This document shows positions 43,610-52,254 of a stretch of 55,695 nt of DNA, in pieces. Under the pieces are notes generated by a model. It had not been told where the DNA came from and ran no database searches. It saw only the letters and a list, made by a program, of their open reading frames with translations. A program made the translations under genes and the position numbers. Positions within the stretch are counted from its first letter, which is position 1. Each line of letters opens with the position of its first letter. The stretch comes from Acidobacteriota bacterium (GTDB lineage Bacteria; Acidobacteriota; CAIWXX01): assembly GCA_016191015.1 (NCBI GenBank), contig JACPPM010000215.1, positions 1-55,695 on the forward strand, given 5' to 3'.

Positions 43610-44848
43610 ATGGCAGGAAAAACAGTGGTTATCCTTGGTGGAGGAGTCGGCGGCCTGATGACGGCCAACAGTCTTCGGACGCTCCTTCCGGATCGGCACC
43701 GGATCATGCTCGTCGAGAAGAATTCTCAGCACTCGCTTGCGGCTTCCCATTTGTGGGTGATGTCCGGGGATCGCGATCCTGCCGACATCACGCGGCCGAT
43801 CGCGTCATTGGTGCGGCATGGGGTCGAGTTGATCACATCCGATGTTCACGGCATCGATGTTTCGCGAGCGGTCGTGGAGGTCGATTCCGGAAGCCTGAGC
43901 TACGATTTCCTCGTCGTGGCTCTGGGTGCCGAGATGGCTCCAGAGCTCGTCCCGGGTCTGCCCGCGGCGCACACCTTCTACACCCTCGATGGCGCCGTCC
44001 GGCTCCGCGATTCGCTCCGACAGTTCCCCGGAGGAACCGTCGCGGTAGTGGTCAGCTCGGTTCCTTACAAGTGTCCCGGCGCCCCGCACGAGGGTGCGAT
44101 GCTCATCGCGGATACCTTTCGGCGTCGTGGAATGCGCGACAGGGTGGACATGCATCTGTTTACCCCCGAGCCTCAGCCCATGCCGGTCGCCGGCCCCGAG
44201 TTGGGCGATGCCGTTCGGAGCATGCTCGATTCGAGCGGCGTCGGCTTTCACCCGGGGCACAAACTCAAGGAGGTTATTTCGGAGAAGGGCGAACTGGTTT
44301 TTGAGGGCAAGGAGCCGGTCAAGTGTGACTTGCTTGTGGCGATCCCGCCTCACCGTGGCCCGACTCTTGCGCGCGAGTCCGGCCTTGCCAACGAAACCGG
44401 CTGGATTCCCGTCGATCCGGCGACACTCAGGACGAAGCACGACAACGTGTACGCCATTGGAGACGCAACCACGATCGCCATTCCGGGTCGGTGGAAACTG
44501 GATGTGCCTCTCAATCTGCCGAAGGCAGGCGTGTTTGCTCACTGCCAGGCCGATGTCGTCGCGCGCCGGATCGCGGCCGAGATCAACGGCTCTCCCGCGA
44601 GCGAGACGTTTGCCGGCGACGGCTATTGTGTGCTCGAGGCGGGGGGTCGGATGGCCGGCTTTGCCTTCGGAGATTTCCTGGCGACTCCCCAGCCGAAGGT
44701 CCAGATGCGGAACCTCGGGAGATCATGGCATGTTGGCAAGGTTCTCTTCGAGAAGTGGTGGCTGGCTCCGTACGGGCTGCGGCGCTCTCTCTTGCGCGCT
44801 GCTATCACCATGGGCGCCCGAGCTGTCGGGATACCCGTGCATCTGTGA
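43610..44848 (+). CDS. Sulfide:quinone-reductase-like FAD oxidoreductase
   Basis: A 412-residue flavoprotein: N-terminal FAD-binding GGGVGGLMTANSLRTLL (GxGxxG), VEKNSQH, the second nucleotide region ALGAEMAPELVPGL, then VYAIGDATTIAIP (GD motif for FAD) and PKAGVFAHCQADVVARRIAA. The C-terminus has an amphipathic end (LFEKWWLAPYGLRRSLLRAA) suited to membrane-surface binding. Among type II NADH-dehydrogenase/SQR flavoproteins, the gene context (DsrE, rhodanese) favours SQR. One Cys (YKCPGAP, near 158) and a second (SGLAN region lacks one) are visible, so the full set of three redox Cys is not confirmed. ATG 43610 follows GAAGGAG. Confidence 0.8.
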   Translation: MAGKTVVILGGGVGGLMTANSLRTLLPDRHRIMLVEKNSQHSLAASHLWVMSGDRDPADITRPIASLVRHGVELITSDVHGIDVSRAVVEVDSGSLSYDFLVVALGAEMAPELVPGLPAAHTFYTLDGAVRLRDSLRQFPGGTVAVVVSSVPYKCPGAPHEGAMLIADTFRRRGMRDRVDMHLFTPEPQPMPVAGPELGDAVRSMLDSSGVGFHPGHKLKEVISEKGELVFEGKEPVKCDLLVAIPPHRGPTLARESGLANETGWIPVDPATLRTKHDNVYAIGDATTIAIPGRWKLDVPLNLPKAGVFAHCQADVVARRIAAEINGSPASETFAGDGYCVLEAGGRMAGFAFGDFLATPQPKVQMRNLGRSWHVGKVLFEKWWLAPYGLRRSLLRAAITMGARAVGIPVHL

Positions 44849-44898
44849 TGACGGTGCTTGAGCTGGACGATGCCGCGCATTAAAACTGGGAGAACGAA

Positions 44899-45252
44899 GT
44901 GACGGTACTCATCATCATCAACGATGCACCCTACGGCAGCGAAAAGGCTTACAACGCGCTGCGACTCGCAATGACGCTGCAGAAAGAGCAGTCCGAAAGC
45001 GAGGTCCGCATCTTCCTGATGGCGGACGCGGTTGGATGTGCCCTGCCCAGCCAGATCACGGCCCAGGGGTACTACAACATCGAGCGCATGCTCAAATCGG
45101 TCTTGAGCAAATCCGGGCAGGTGAAAGCCTGTGGCACTTGCGCTCAGGCGCGTGGGTTACCTTCGCGGCCGCTCATTGAAGGTGTCGCGATCAGCAACAT
45201 GAGCGAGCTGACCGAGTGGGTGCTGACCTCCGACAAGGTTCTGAGCTTCTGA
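44899..45252 (+). CDS. DsrE/DsrF-family protein
   Basis: A 117-residue protein from GTG 44899 (GGGAG upstream). It has the family's start TVLIIINDAPYGSEKAYNAL and an alternating alpha/beta layout; Cys in DAVGCALPS and two in KACGTCAQARG are candidates for persulfide carriage. DsrE-like proteins shuttle sulfane sulfur between rhodaneses and other enzymes in the cytoplasm. It sits 50 bp after the SQR-like gene and 15 bp before the ArsR-rhodanese gene, which supports a sulfur-relay role. Confidence 0.85.
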   Translation: MTVLIIINDAPYGSEKAYNALRLAMTLQKEQSESEVRIFLMADAVGCALPSQITAQGYYNIERMLKSVLSKSGQVKACGTCAQARGLPSRPLIEGVAISNMSELTEWVLTSDKVLSF

Positions 45253-45267
45253 AAGGAAATCTCTCTC

Positions 45268-45975
45268 ATGCCGGAAAACGCCAGATCTTTCAAATGCTCG
45301 ATCTACGAACAGCTCGCGCGGATCGGCAAGGCCGTGTCGAGTCCCAAACGATTGGAGCTCCTCGATCTGTTGTGCCAAGGGGAACGCACCGTCGAGGTGC
45401 TCGCAAAGGAGGCGGCGTTATCGATTGCCACGACCTCCCACCACCTTCAGATCCTTCGCGCTGCACGTCTTGTCGGCGCTGAGAAGGAAGGGCTCTATGT
45501 CACCTACCGGCTGGCCGGCCAGAACGTCAGCGAGTTTGTTCTCACTCTGCGTGGGCTCGCGGAGAACCGGCTGGCCGAGATCAGTGAGATTACGCGGCGA
45601 TTCCTCGCCAACAGAGAGGGGATGGAGCCGGTACGCCGGGAGACGCTCCTCGACCGGGTGCGTCGAGGGGCGGTCAGCGTGCTCGACGTACGGCCGGTCG
45701 AGGAGTATCGCGCGGGTCACCTGCCCGGGGCCATCTCGGTTCCGCTGAAGGAGTTGGAGCGGAGACTGGCGGAGATCCCGAAGCACAGACCGGTCGTCGC
45801 TTACTGCCGCGGCCCTTACTGTGTCCTCGCCATACGGGCGGTCGAGTTGCTGCGCCAGCACGGATATCGGGCCACGCGCCTGGAGGACGGCATTCCCGAT
45901 TGGCGCGGTCACGGCCTGCCGGTAGAAACCGGGGAAGAATCAACCGAGGTCCGCCGAGCGCGGAGGCTGCAGTGA
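45268..45975 (+). CDS. ArsR-type HTH fused to a rhodanese domain
   Basis: A 235-residue protein. Residues 10-95 are an ArsR winged helix (SSPKRLELLDLLCQGERTVE, VLAKEAALSIATTSHHLQIL, LYVTYRL) with Cys10 and Cys36; Cys36 lies where sulfide-sensing ArsR proteins often have one. Residues 120-225 are rhodanese (VSVLDVRPVEEYRAGHLPGA, active loop CRGPYC, LEDGIPDWRGHGLPVE). It probably represses its operon through the inverted repeat at 43521 and senses persulfides; this is inference from family and context. Its stop overlaps the GTG of the RND gene. The rhodanese half is duplicated at 52255-52635. Confidence 0.92.
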   Translation: MPENARSFKCSIYEQLARIGKAVSSPKRLELLDLLCQGERTVEVLAKEAALSIATTSHHLQILRAARLVGAEKEGLYVTYRLAGQNVSEFVLTLRGLAENRLAEISEITRRFLANREGMEPVRRETLLDRVRRGAVSVLDVRPVEEYRAGHLPGAISVPLKELERRLAEIPKHRPVVAYCRGPYCVLAIRAVELLRQHGYRATRLEDGIPDWRGHGLPVETGEESTEVRRARRLQ

Positions 45976-48311
45976 GACGAAGATTTTCGCTCGTCGCGTT
46001 CTCGGTCAAGCACCCCAGGCTCGTGATAGTGCTCGCTGGGATCGTCACCCTTGCTTTCGCGACCCAATTCGCAAAGCTCAAGACCGACACGAATCCCAAG
46101 AACATGCTCCCGGAGACATCCGACGTGCGCGTCTGGAACGACCAGATCGAGCAGATCTTCGGGCTTTACGAAGACATGATCGTCATCGGTGTCTCGAATG
46201 AAGCCGGCGTTCTCAATCCGCGCACACTCGAGAAGATCAAACGCATCACCGATGAGCTCATGCAGATCAAGGGCATTGCGGGCCGCGACGTCAGTAGCTT
46301 TCCCACGATCACGAATGTGACAGCGGAAGCCGGCTTCTTGAAGGTCGCGCCCTTGATGACGGACATCCCGAGCTCCTCCGGCGATCTCGAAGCGCTCCGC
46401 ACGGTGCTTTTCGACAACCCTCTTTTCGTCGACAGGATCATTTCGCGGGACGGGAAGGTGGCGGCCATCTACGTGCCGCTCGAGAAGGGGGCCAACGGCA
46501 AGGAGATCGCCGATACGATTCGCCGAATTGTGGCTCGTGTCGGCGGGCCCGAGCAGTACTACGTCGCGGGCGATCCTGTCGCACGCGACACGTTCGGCGC
46601 CGAGATGTTCAAGATCATGGGGATCTTCTCTCCGATCGCCGGCATGATCATGTTCCTCGCGATCTATCTCATGTTCCGGAACATCCCGTTGGCCCTTTCG
46701 ATGATGGCCGTGGCGATGATCAGCATCGTGTGGAGCATGGGGTTGGTGCTCGGGCTGGGGTTTCCGATTCACATCATGAGCTCGATGAGCCCAGTTTTTC
46801 TGATGGCCATCGCCACCGACAGCATCCACATCTTCAACGAATTCTACTTCCGTTACCGTGAATGCAGAGACAGACGGGCAGCGATCCTCGACACGATGGA
46901 GGCGGTGGGACGGCCGGTCCGCTACACGGCTCTCGCAACCGCCTCCGGCTTCGCCGTCCTGCTCTTCATGCACATCATACCGGTGCAGGTCTTTGGCGGG
47001 CTCGTCGCATTCGGAACGCTCGCGCTCCGGCTCCTGAGCTTCAGCTTCATACCGGCGATCCTGATGCTGGTCAACGAGGAAAGGATCTCGCGAGCCTCCG
47101 CCCGCGAGGATGCCGCCACGGGGCCGATGGGGATCCTCCTTCGGAAGCTCGGGTCCTTTGGGGCGTTTCGTCCGGGCCTGACCGTGGCCGGCGGCTTGCT
47201 GGTTCTCCTGGCCGGCGCGGCCGGTGCGACGCTCATCAGGATCAACAACAACATGGTTTCATGGTTCAAAGAGGGAAGCGCCGTTCGCGTCGCGGACACC
47301 GTAATGAACCGCGCGCTCGGAGGCACCTCGCTCGCCTATGTCATCGCTGACGCCGGAAGCGGGGACGAGCCCATCAAGGACCCGGCTGTCCTGCGGACGA
47401 TCGAGGGATTGCAGCGGCGCCTCGAAGGGCTGCCGGTCGTGGGAAAGACCACGTCGGTCGTCGACATCGTGAAACGCATCAATCGCGCCCTCCACGACGA
47501 CGACCCTAAATTCTCGATCATACCCGACAGCAAGACGGCTGTTGGCCAGTACCTGTTCCTCTTCGCCATGTCGGCAAAGCCCTCGGACCTAGACAATGTC
47601 ATCAACCACGATTTCACGAAGGCCAACATCTGGGTACAGCTCAAGACCTGGGATGCTCAGGCGATGCGCGACGTGATCATGGCCATTGGCGATTACAAGC
47701 TCCAGCAGCGTACCTCCCTCGACATTCGTCCCGGCGGCGTGGCCTACTTCAACCTCGTGTGGAACGACGAGGTCCTCGGTGACATGGTGCGAGGTTTCGC
47801 AATATCACTGCTGGTGGTCTTTGCGATCCTGGCCTTGAGCTTCCGGTCGCTCAAGTGGGCGCTGGTTGGATACATGCCGCTGCTGTTCACCATCGCGATC
47901 ATCTACGGAGTCGTCGGCCTCGTTGGGAAAGACTTTGACATGCCGATCTCGGTGCTGAGCTGCCTCTCGCTCGGGATGGCAGTGGATTTTGCCATCCATT
48001 TCATCGGGCGATTCAGGCGGCGGTGGGAGGAGCGTCCGAAGGGAGGAGCGCAACCAGGGGGCGGTGAGCTGGCTGATGCCCTGTTATGGACCTGCACCAG
48101 ACCGGGCAAGGGCATCCTGCGCAACGCCGTGCTTTTCGCTTCGGCATTCGGTGTTATGCTGTTCGCGCCGCTCACTCCCTATGTCACAGTGGGCGCTTTC
48201 ATCGTTAGCATGATGACGCTCAGCGCACTGACGACCATCCTGTTCGTACCGGCTCTCATCCGGCTGCTCCAGGGATGGCTGCTCAAAACCGCACGAGATG
48301 CCGGGAAGTAG
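45972..48311 (+). CDS. RND/MMPL-family exporter
   Basis: A 779-residue protein from GTG 45972, overlapping the previous stop (GTGA). Twelve predicted membrane helices arranged as 1 + 5 twice: VIVLAGIVTLAFATQFAKL, then IMGIFSPIAGMIMFLAIYLM and following helices, and the second half from TVAGGLLVLLAGAAGATL. RND landmarks: the ATDSIHIFNEF segment in helix 4 and GMAVDFAIHFIGRF in helix 10, with the Asp residues of the proton relay. Two large periplasmic loops (NPKNMLPETSDVRVWNDQIE). The MMPL/HpnN branch exports lipids or hopanoids; the LolA-like and porin genes downstream form the usual set. Its first 121 codons are duplicated at 52632-52995. Confidence 0.9.
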   Translation: MRRRFSLVAFSVKHPRLVIVLAGIVTLAFATQFAKLKTDTNPKNMLPETSDVRVWNDQIEQIFGLYEDMIVIGVSNEAGVLNPRTLEKIKRITDELMQIKGIAGRDVSSFPTITNVTAEAGFLKVAPLMTDIPSSSGDLEALRTVLFDNPLFVDRIISRDGKVAAIYVPLEKGANGKEIADTIRRIVARVGGPEQYYVAGDPVARDTFGAEMFKIMGIFSPIAGMIMFLAIYLMFRNIPLALSMMAVAMISIVWSMGLVLGLGFPIHIMSSMSPVFLMAIATDSIHIFNEFYFRYRECRDRRAAILDTMEAVGRPVRYTALATASGFAVLLFMHIIPVQVFGGLVAFGTLALRLLSFSFIPAILMLVNEERISRASAREDAATGPMGILLRKLGSFGAFRPGLTVAGGLLVLLAGAAGATLIRINNNMVSWFKEGSAVRVADTVMNRALGGTSLAYVIADAGSGDEPIKDPAVLRTIEGLQRRLEGLPVVGKTTSVVDIVKRINRALHDDDPKFSIIPDSKTAVGQYLFLFAMSAKPSDLDNVINHDFTKANIWVQLKTWDAQAMRDVIMAIGDYKLQQRTSLDIRPGGVAYFNLVWNDEVLGDMVRGFAISLLVVFAILALSFRSLKWALVGYMPLLFTIAIIYGVVGLVGKDFDMPISVLSCLSLGMAVDFAIHFIGRFRRRWEERPKGGAQPGGGELADALLWTCTRPGKGILRNAVLFASAFGVMLFAPLTPYVTVGAFIVSMMTLSALTTILFVPALIRLLQGWLLKTARDAGK

Positions 48312-48326
48312 GAAACGGAGGGAGAT

Positions 48327-49136
48327 ATGAAACGACTCATTGCATTGGTTGCCACATGGGGGCTCGCCGCCATTCTGCCGGCGGCGGCGCAGGAATCGCC
48401 GACCGCCGAGCAGATTGTCGAACGCTCGTTGAAGGCATTCTTCTACCAAGGTGACGATTTCAAGGCCAAGATAACGATGGAGCTCATCGACCAGGCCGGC
48501 CACAAGCGAAGCCGTGTGCTGACGATGCTCCGCAAGAACGCCGCCAGTGGATGGAACCAAAAGTACTTCATCTATTTCCACGAACCCGGTGACGTACGCG
48601 GGATCACGTTCATGGTCTGGAAGTATCCTGGCAAGGAAGACGACCGTTGGATCTTCGTGCCCGCGGTGGACCTCGTTCGCAGGATCGCGGCGAGCGATAA
48701 GCGATCCAGCTTCGTCGGCTCTGACTTCACCTACGAAGATGTCTCCGGGCGCGATCTCGATGCCGATACGCATAGCCTTCTGCGCTCTGAGCGGCTCGGC
48801 GAACGCGACTGCTACGTGATCCAGAGTGTGCCGAAGGAACCGCTCGAGTACGCGAAGAAGATCGCCTGGATTGCGCGTGACATATACCTGCCGATCAAGG
48901 AGGAGTACTACAGCACACAGGGGGAGCTCCTCAAGGTATTCTCGGCTGAAAGCATTGAGAATCTATCCAGCGCCAAGACAACATATCCGACGGTGCTGAA
49001 ACGCACCATGAAGAACCTGAAGACGGGGCATCGGACCGAGGTGACCTTCGGCACGGCCTTGTACAACATTGGCCTGAAGGATGATGACTTCAGCGAGCGA
49101 TACATGCGGAGCCCGGTGCGGTCCTGGATCGAGTAG
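48327..49136 (+). CDS. LolA-like outer-membrane lipoprotein-sorting protein
   Basis: A 269-residue exported protein (signal peptide KRLIALVATWGLAAILPAAA). It has the half-open-barrel phrases of this family: DDFKAKITMELIDQAGHKRS, IYFHEPGDVRGITFMVWKYP, LVRRIAASDKRSSFVGSDFT, IAWIARDIYLPIKEEYYSTQ. Such proteins accompany MMPL exporters and probably carry a lipid through the periplasm. ATG 48327 has GGAGGGAGA upstream, 15 bp after the RND stop. Its TAG stop (49134-49136) is also the first three bases of repeat element D, so the repeat may have set the present C-terminus. Confidence 0.9.
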   Translation: MKRLIALVATWGLAAILPAAAQESPTAEQIVERSLKAFFYQGDDFKAKITMELIDQAGHKRSRVLTMLRKNAASGWNQKYFIYFHEPGDVRGITFMVWKYPGKEDDRWIFVPAVDLVRRIAASDKRSSFVGSDFTYEDVSGRDLDADTHSLLRSERLGERDCYVIQSVPKEPLEYAKKIAWIARDIYLPIKEEYYSTQGELLKVFSAESIENLSSAKTTYPTVLKRTMKNLKTGHRTEVTFGTALYNIGLKDDDFSERYMRSPVRSWIE

Positions 49137-49338
49137 GCGCCTTAGCGCTCGATCCTTACCAACATGTTGTCAGATCAAACGAGGCCGAAGCCGGGCATCC
49201 GCAGATTTCGCAGATTGCGCAGATTCACCCGTGAGCATTGACGGCCTCGCGATCCGTCCTCCGGAAAATCTGCGTAATCGGCGTAATCTGCGGATTTCCC
49301 TTCCGGGCTTCCTGCTGCCGCGCAGCGCGCCGCGTTAG
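49134..49338 (-). repeat. Hairpin-array element D (CGCAGATT-type), reverse orientation
   Basis: The end motif at 49134-49174 is the inverse of that at 79-118 (near-identical over 40 bp). Arms: 49198-49226 with CGCAGATT units and 49265-49297 with complementary AATCTGCG units. The opposite end, 49310-49338, is a GC-rich hairpin resembling that of element E. It lies between the LolA-like and porin genes of one operon and is expected to be transcribed. Confidence 0.8.
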
Positions 49339-49345
49339 GGGGGAC

Positions 49346-50626
49346 ATGAGACGAGAGGCATCTGTCCTCGCGGTCATGTTCGCCGCGACGGCGCTTGCTC
49401 TGCCAGGCCACGTCCGCGGCGGCGATGACGCGATCGACGTCGAGGCGCATGGATTCGTGCTCGCCGACCTCGCTGGCCGCGTCACGCCTGAGAAGCCTCC
49501 GGCCGGCAATCAGTCGGACTTTCTGCTCGGTGAGGAACGTTTGCGGCTCGACATTGCCGCCTGGCTGCGATCCACGAACGCGGCTGCCAAGGTGAAGCTT
49601 GACGCGGCTCACGACGCCGTGGCCGGCCGCTTCGATGTGGAGGTGCGCGAGGCCTACATCGACTGGGCCACGGGCAGCATCGACGTGCGCGCGGGCCGGC
49701 AGGTCACGACGTGGGGGGTCGGAGACCTGCTGTTCATCAACGACGTCTTTCCGAAGGATTGGGTCTCCTTCTTCGCCGGGAGACCGATGGAGTACCTCAA
49801 GGTCGGGGTCGATGGGGTGCGATTGAGGTACACCGGCAGACACGTGAACGGTGAGATCCTGGCGCTCCCCTTTTTCCAACCCGACAGGATGCCGACTCCT
49901 GATCGATTCTCCTTTTTCGATCCATTCTCATCGATTCCGTCACGCGCCGAGCGTTTTCCGGATTCCACATACGGAAACACCGAGCTCGCCGCGCGGCTCT
50001 ACGGAAGGCTCGCCGGGATCGACGTCGCAGCGTACGCATACAAGGGGTATTGGAGGATGCCGGGCATGATGCCGAATGATCTGGTCGCGCCCACCGAGGT
50101 CACGTTTTTCTATCCTCGCCTGGCTGTCTTCGGCGTGAGCGGACAGGCAAACGGGTTCGGCGGAGTCGTGAGCGCAGAGGGCGGCTACTACAAGTCGCGT
50201 GACGACCCACGCGGCGATGACCCCACGGTTCCGAGCTCACAGCTCAGGCTCCTCGCCGGTTACCAGCGCCAAATCGGCGAATCACTCACGCTGGGATTTC
50301 AATACTATTACCAGCGCATGATAGATCACGACGCGTACGTCTCCGCTCTGCCGCCCGGCTTCCCGGCCGAGGGCATCTACCGCGACACGCTCACCCTGCG
50401 ACTGGACCATTTCTTCAAACACCAGACACTCAAGCTGTCGACATTCTTCTTCTATAGCCCGGTCGATCGAGACTACCTGTTTCAACCCCAGGTTTCGTAC
50501 AAGCTATCCGACGAGCTTTCGACGACCTTGGGTGCCAACATCTTTGGAGGGACAGAACAAACCACGTTCCTCGGCCAGTTCGACAAGAACGATAACGTGT
50601 ACGTTTCGCTGCGCTTCGACTTCTGA
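49346..50626 (+). CDS. Porin-like outer-membrane protein (DUF1302-like)
   Basis: A 426-residue exported protein (ATG 49346 after GGGGGGAC, signal REASVLAVMFAATALALPGH). It is beta-strand rich with the pattern of an outer-membrane barrel (RLRLDIAAWLRSTNAAAKVK, VREAYIDWATGSIDVRAGRQ, TLRLDHFFKHQTLKLSTFFF) and ends in the aromatic YVSLRFDF typical of barrel insertion. Co-occurrence with an MMPL exporter and a LolA-like protein suggests it is the outer-membrane part of the same export route. The last 150 codons are duplicated at 54298-54745. The longer frame to 49238 is repeat D. Confidence 0.85.
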   Translation: MRREASVLAVMFAATALALPGHVRGGDDAIDVEAHGFVLADLAGRVTPEKPPAGNQSDFLLGEERLRLDIAAWLRSTNAAAKVKLDAAHDAVAGRFDVEVREAYIDWATGSIDVRAGRQVTTWGVGDLLFINDVFPKDWVSFFAGRPMEYLKVGVDGVRLRYTGRHVNGEILALPFFQPDRMPTPDRFSFFDPFSSIPSRAERFPDSTYGNTELAARLYGRLAGIDVAAYAYKGYWRMPGMMPNDLVAPTEVTFFYPRLAVFGVSGQANGFGGVVSAEGGYYKSRDDPRGDDPTVPSSQLRLLAGYQRQIGESLTLGFQYYYQRMIDHDAYVSALPPGFPAEGIYRDTLTLRLDHFFKHQTLKLSTFFFYSPVDRDYLFQPQVSYKLSDELSTTLGANIFGGTEQTTFLGQFDKNDNVYVSLRFDF

Positions 50627-50707
50627 GCATCCTGGTCATCGTCGGGAAGTTTCGCCGCCTCCTCGAACGCCCTCTCATCGCCCATCTCACGATTTCGTAA
50701 CGCCAAG

Positions 50708-51028
50708 GCGTACGCAGGCTACTGCGGCCTGGTGCCGCGGAAGTCGAAATCGGGCAAGAGCGATCATCAGGGACTCCGGATCACCAAGGCCTCTCACAGG
50801 TTGCTCAAGAAGTATTAGTACCTGGCAGCAGAGATCGCACGGGGCAACGATCCGGAGCTCGAGGCCTATTGTGCCAACCACCGAGCCGCCGGATGGCACC
50901 ACGAACGAATCCTGATTGCGATCGCACATGCCCTCGTTCGCCGCGTCTACGCTCTGCCGAAACGTCGCGAAGAGGCGAACCTCGATGGCAAGGTGGGGAC
51001 CGTGCCTGTCCGGTACGATCTACGGTGA
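50708..51028 (+). mobile_element. IS110/IS116-family transposase remnant
   Basis: The frame reads AYAGYCGLVPRKSKSGKSDH, QGLRITKASHRLLKKY, a TAG at 50816-50818, then YLAAEIARGNDPELEAYCAN, HRAAGWHHERILIAIAHALV. This is the C-terminal Transposase_20 part of IS110-type DEDD transposases. The N-terminal catalytic half is absent and one Leu codon has become TAG. No ends of the element are recognised. Confidence 0.85.
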
Positions 51029-51086
51029 GCTTTGAACCAAGGCTACGACAGGCCGAAGGCAAGTGGTTTCATCACTATCGACAGAG

Positions 51087-51533
51087 TCACGGTGCAGCAG
51101 AGCGTATTGCCGAGTCGAGATCGACCCAGAGATCGTCGGCGTCCTCGATTCCAACGCTGAGTCGTAGAAGTGACGGTGGAAGGTGTCCCTGTCCTGCGAT
51201 CGCAGCTCTTCGTTCCATAGTTGATTCCACTGCTCCGAGACTGGTGGCATGACGGATAAGCCTGACCTTTTGGCAGACACGATCAGCGAACTCAGCCCCT
51301 CCAAGGAGATCGAACGAAATGATGGTTCCGAAGCCTTTGAGCACGCGCTTGGCAGTAGCATGCGTGGGATGTAAGGGCAAGCCTGGATACCGGACACGAG
51401 TGACCAACGGGTGCATCTCAAGCCGCTCCGAAAGCATCGAGGCTGTTTGCTGGGCCCGTTGCAAGCGAAGCGCGAGAGTTCTCGCGCCGCGAACGGCGAG
51501 AAAGGCCTCGAGCGTTCCTGGTGCCGCGCGCAT
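51087..51533 (-). pseudogene. 5'-truncated trans-sulfuration (Cys/Met PLP) enzyme
   Basis: 148 residues corresponding to the C-terminal third of cystathionine gamma-synthase/lyase-type enzymes: TLEAFLAVRGARTLALRLQR, VTRVRYPGLPLHPTHATAKR, GTIISFDLLGGAEFADRVCQ, HATSLGAVESTMERRA, LLRLSVGIEDADDLWVDLDS. The PLP-binding lysine and everything before it are missing, and an in-frame stop lies 12 bp before the first ATG. Non-functional remnant. Confidence 0.88.
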
Positions 51534-51567
51534 GTTCCGCTACATCCGATCGTTGGGCGGCGGCCGA

Positions 51568-51858
51568 TCAAGCTACCGATTTCAGGTTCTCTCGGATGAT
51601 TCGCGGGTGGCGGGCGGCGATTCTGAGCAGACCCACGGCGGCCCCGTCGGGCTTCCTTCTTCCCTGCTCCCAGTTCCGAAGAGTATGGACGCTAATCCCC
51701 ATGGCCTGCGCGAACTGTGCCTGCGACAGTCCGACGAAACGCCGCAGGGCCGAAATGTCGCTGCCGGCTTCGATCTTGCCCTCGATCAACCGCTTGCGCA
51801 CTTTCGCCGAAATGGCGCGGGCAAAATCCGCTTCTGTCAGTTCCGGAATCCGGGTCAT
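51568..51858 (-). CDS. XRE/HigA-like HTH antitoxin
   Basis: A 96-residue protein with a helix-turn-helix (FVGLSQAQFAQAMGISVHTL, RNWEQGRRKPDGAA) in its C-terminal half and an acidic N-terminal part (TRIPELTEADFARAISAKVR). Its ATG overlaps the stop of the BrnT-like gene (ATGA), so it is the second gene of a toxin-antitoxin pair. BrnT is normally neutralised by BrnA, a different fold, so this pairing is unusual. Confidence 0.85.
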   Translation of the reverse strand: MTRIPELTEADFARAISAKVRKRLIEGKIEAGSDISALRRFVGLSQAQFAQAMGISVHTLRNWEQGRRKPDGAAVGLLRIAARHPRIIRENLKSVA

Positions 51859-52148
51859 CGCGATTCTCCTTTCATGTGCGCGCGGTACTGTTGCACCTCT
51901 CGCTTGGTGGCCCACCGCGCACTGATGATCCGAAACTCATCTGGCTCGCGTTCCGTGTAAACCACCAGCACCAGCCCCCTGGTGACGGGGCCGATGGCAA
52001 TGAATCGGTCTTCGTCCTCCGAGTGGGTTTCATCGAAGAGCTCGAGGTAGTCGTTCCCAGGCGAGAACAGGGCACGCGCCTCCTCGAAGGAGAGGTCGTG
52101 GTGCTTCTCGTTCGCCTTGCTCTTGTCTGGGTCCCAGGTAAAACGCAC
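51855..52148 (-). CDS. brnT: BrnT-family toxin
   Basis: A 97-residue protein with BrnT hallmarks: RFTWDPDKSKANEKHHDLSF, EEARALF, a central D-E-T-H-x-E-D-E-D-R-F segment, LVVYTEREPDEFRIISARWA and the ending REVQQYRAHM. BrnT is a RelE-like ribonuclease toxin. It starts with GTG at 52148, only five bases after a TATACT box, so it is probably translated from a leaderless mRNA. It is followed by an XRE-type antitoxin gene instead of brnA. Confidence 0.9.
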   Translation of the reverse strand: MRFTWDPDKSKANEKHHDLSFEEARALFSPGNDYLELFDETHSEDEDRFIAIGPVTRGLVLVVYTEREPDEFRIISARWATKREVQQYRAHMKGESR

Positions 52149-52153
52149 ACCAC

Positions 52154-52181
52154 AGTATAAGCCAGTGGCTCAGTACGTCAA
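52154..52181 (-). promoter_or_regulatory. Promoter of the brnT/HTH module
   Basis: On the minus strand TTGACG (52181-52176), a 16 bp spacer and TATACT (52159-52154). The GTG start of brnT follows five bases later, so transcription would begin at or next to the start codon. Confidence 0.6.
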
Positions 52182-52254
52182 TGGCCGACATCGGCGCCCG
52201 CAACAGCAGCCAGAATCCCAGCTGGCTTGCCCTGCCCAACACGCACATCAGCCG

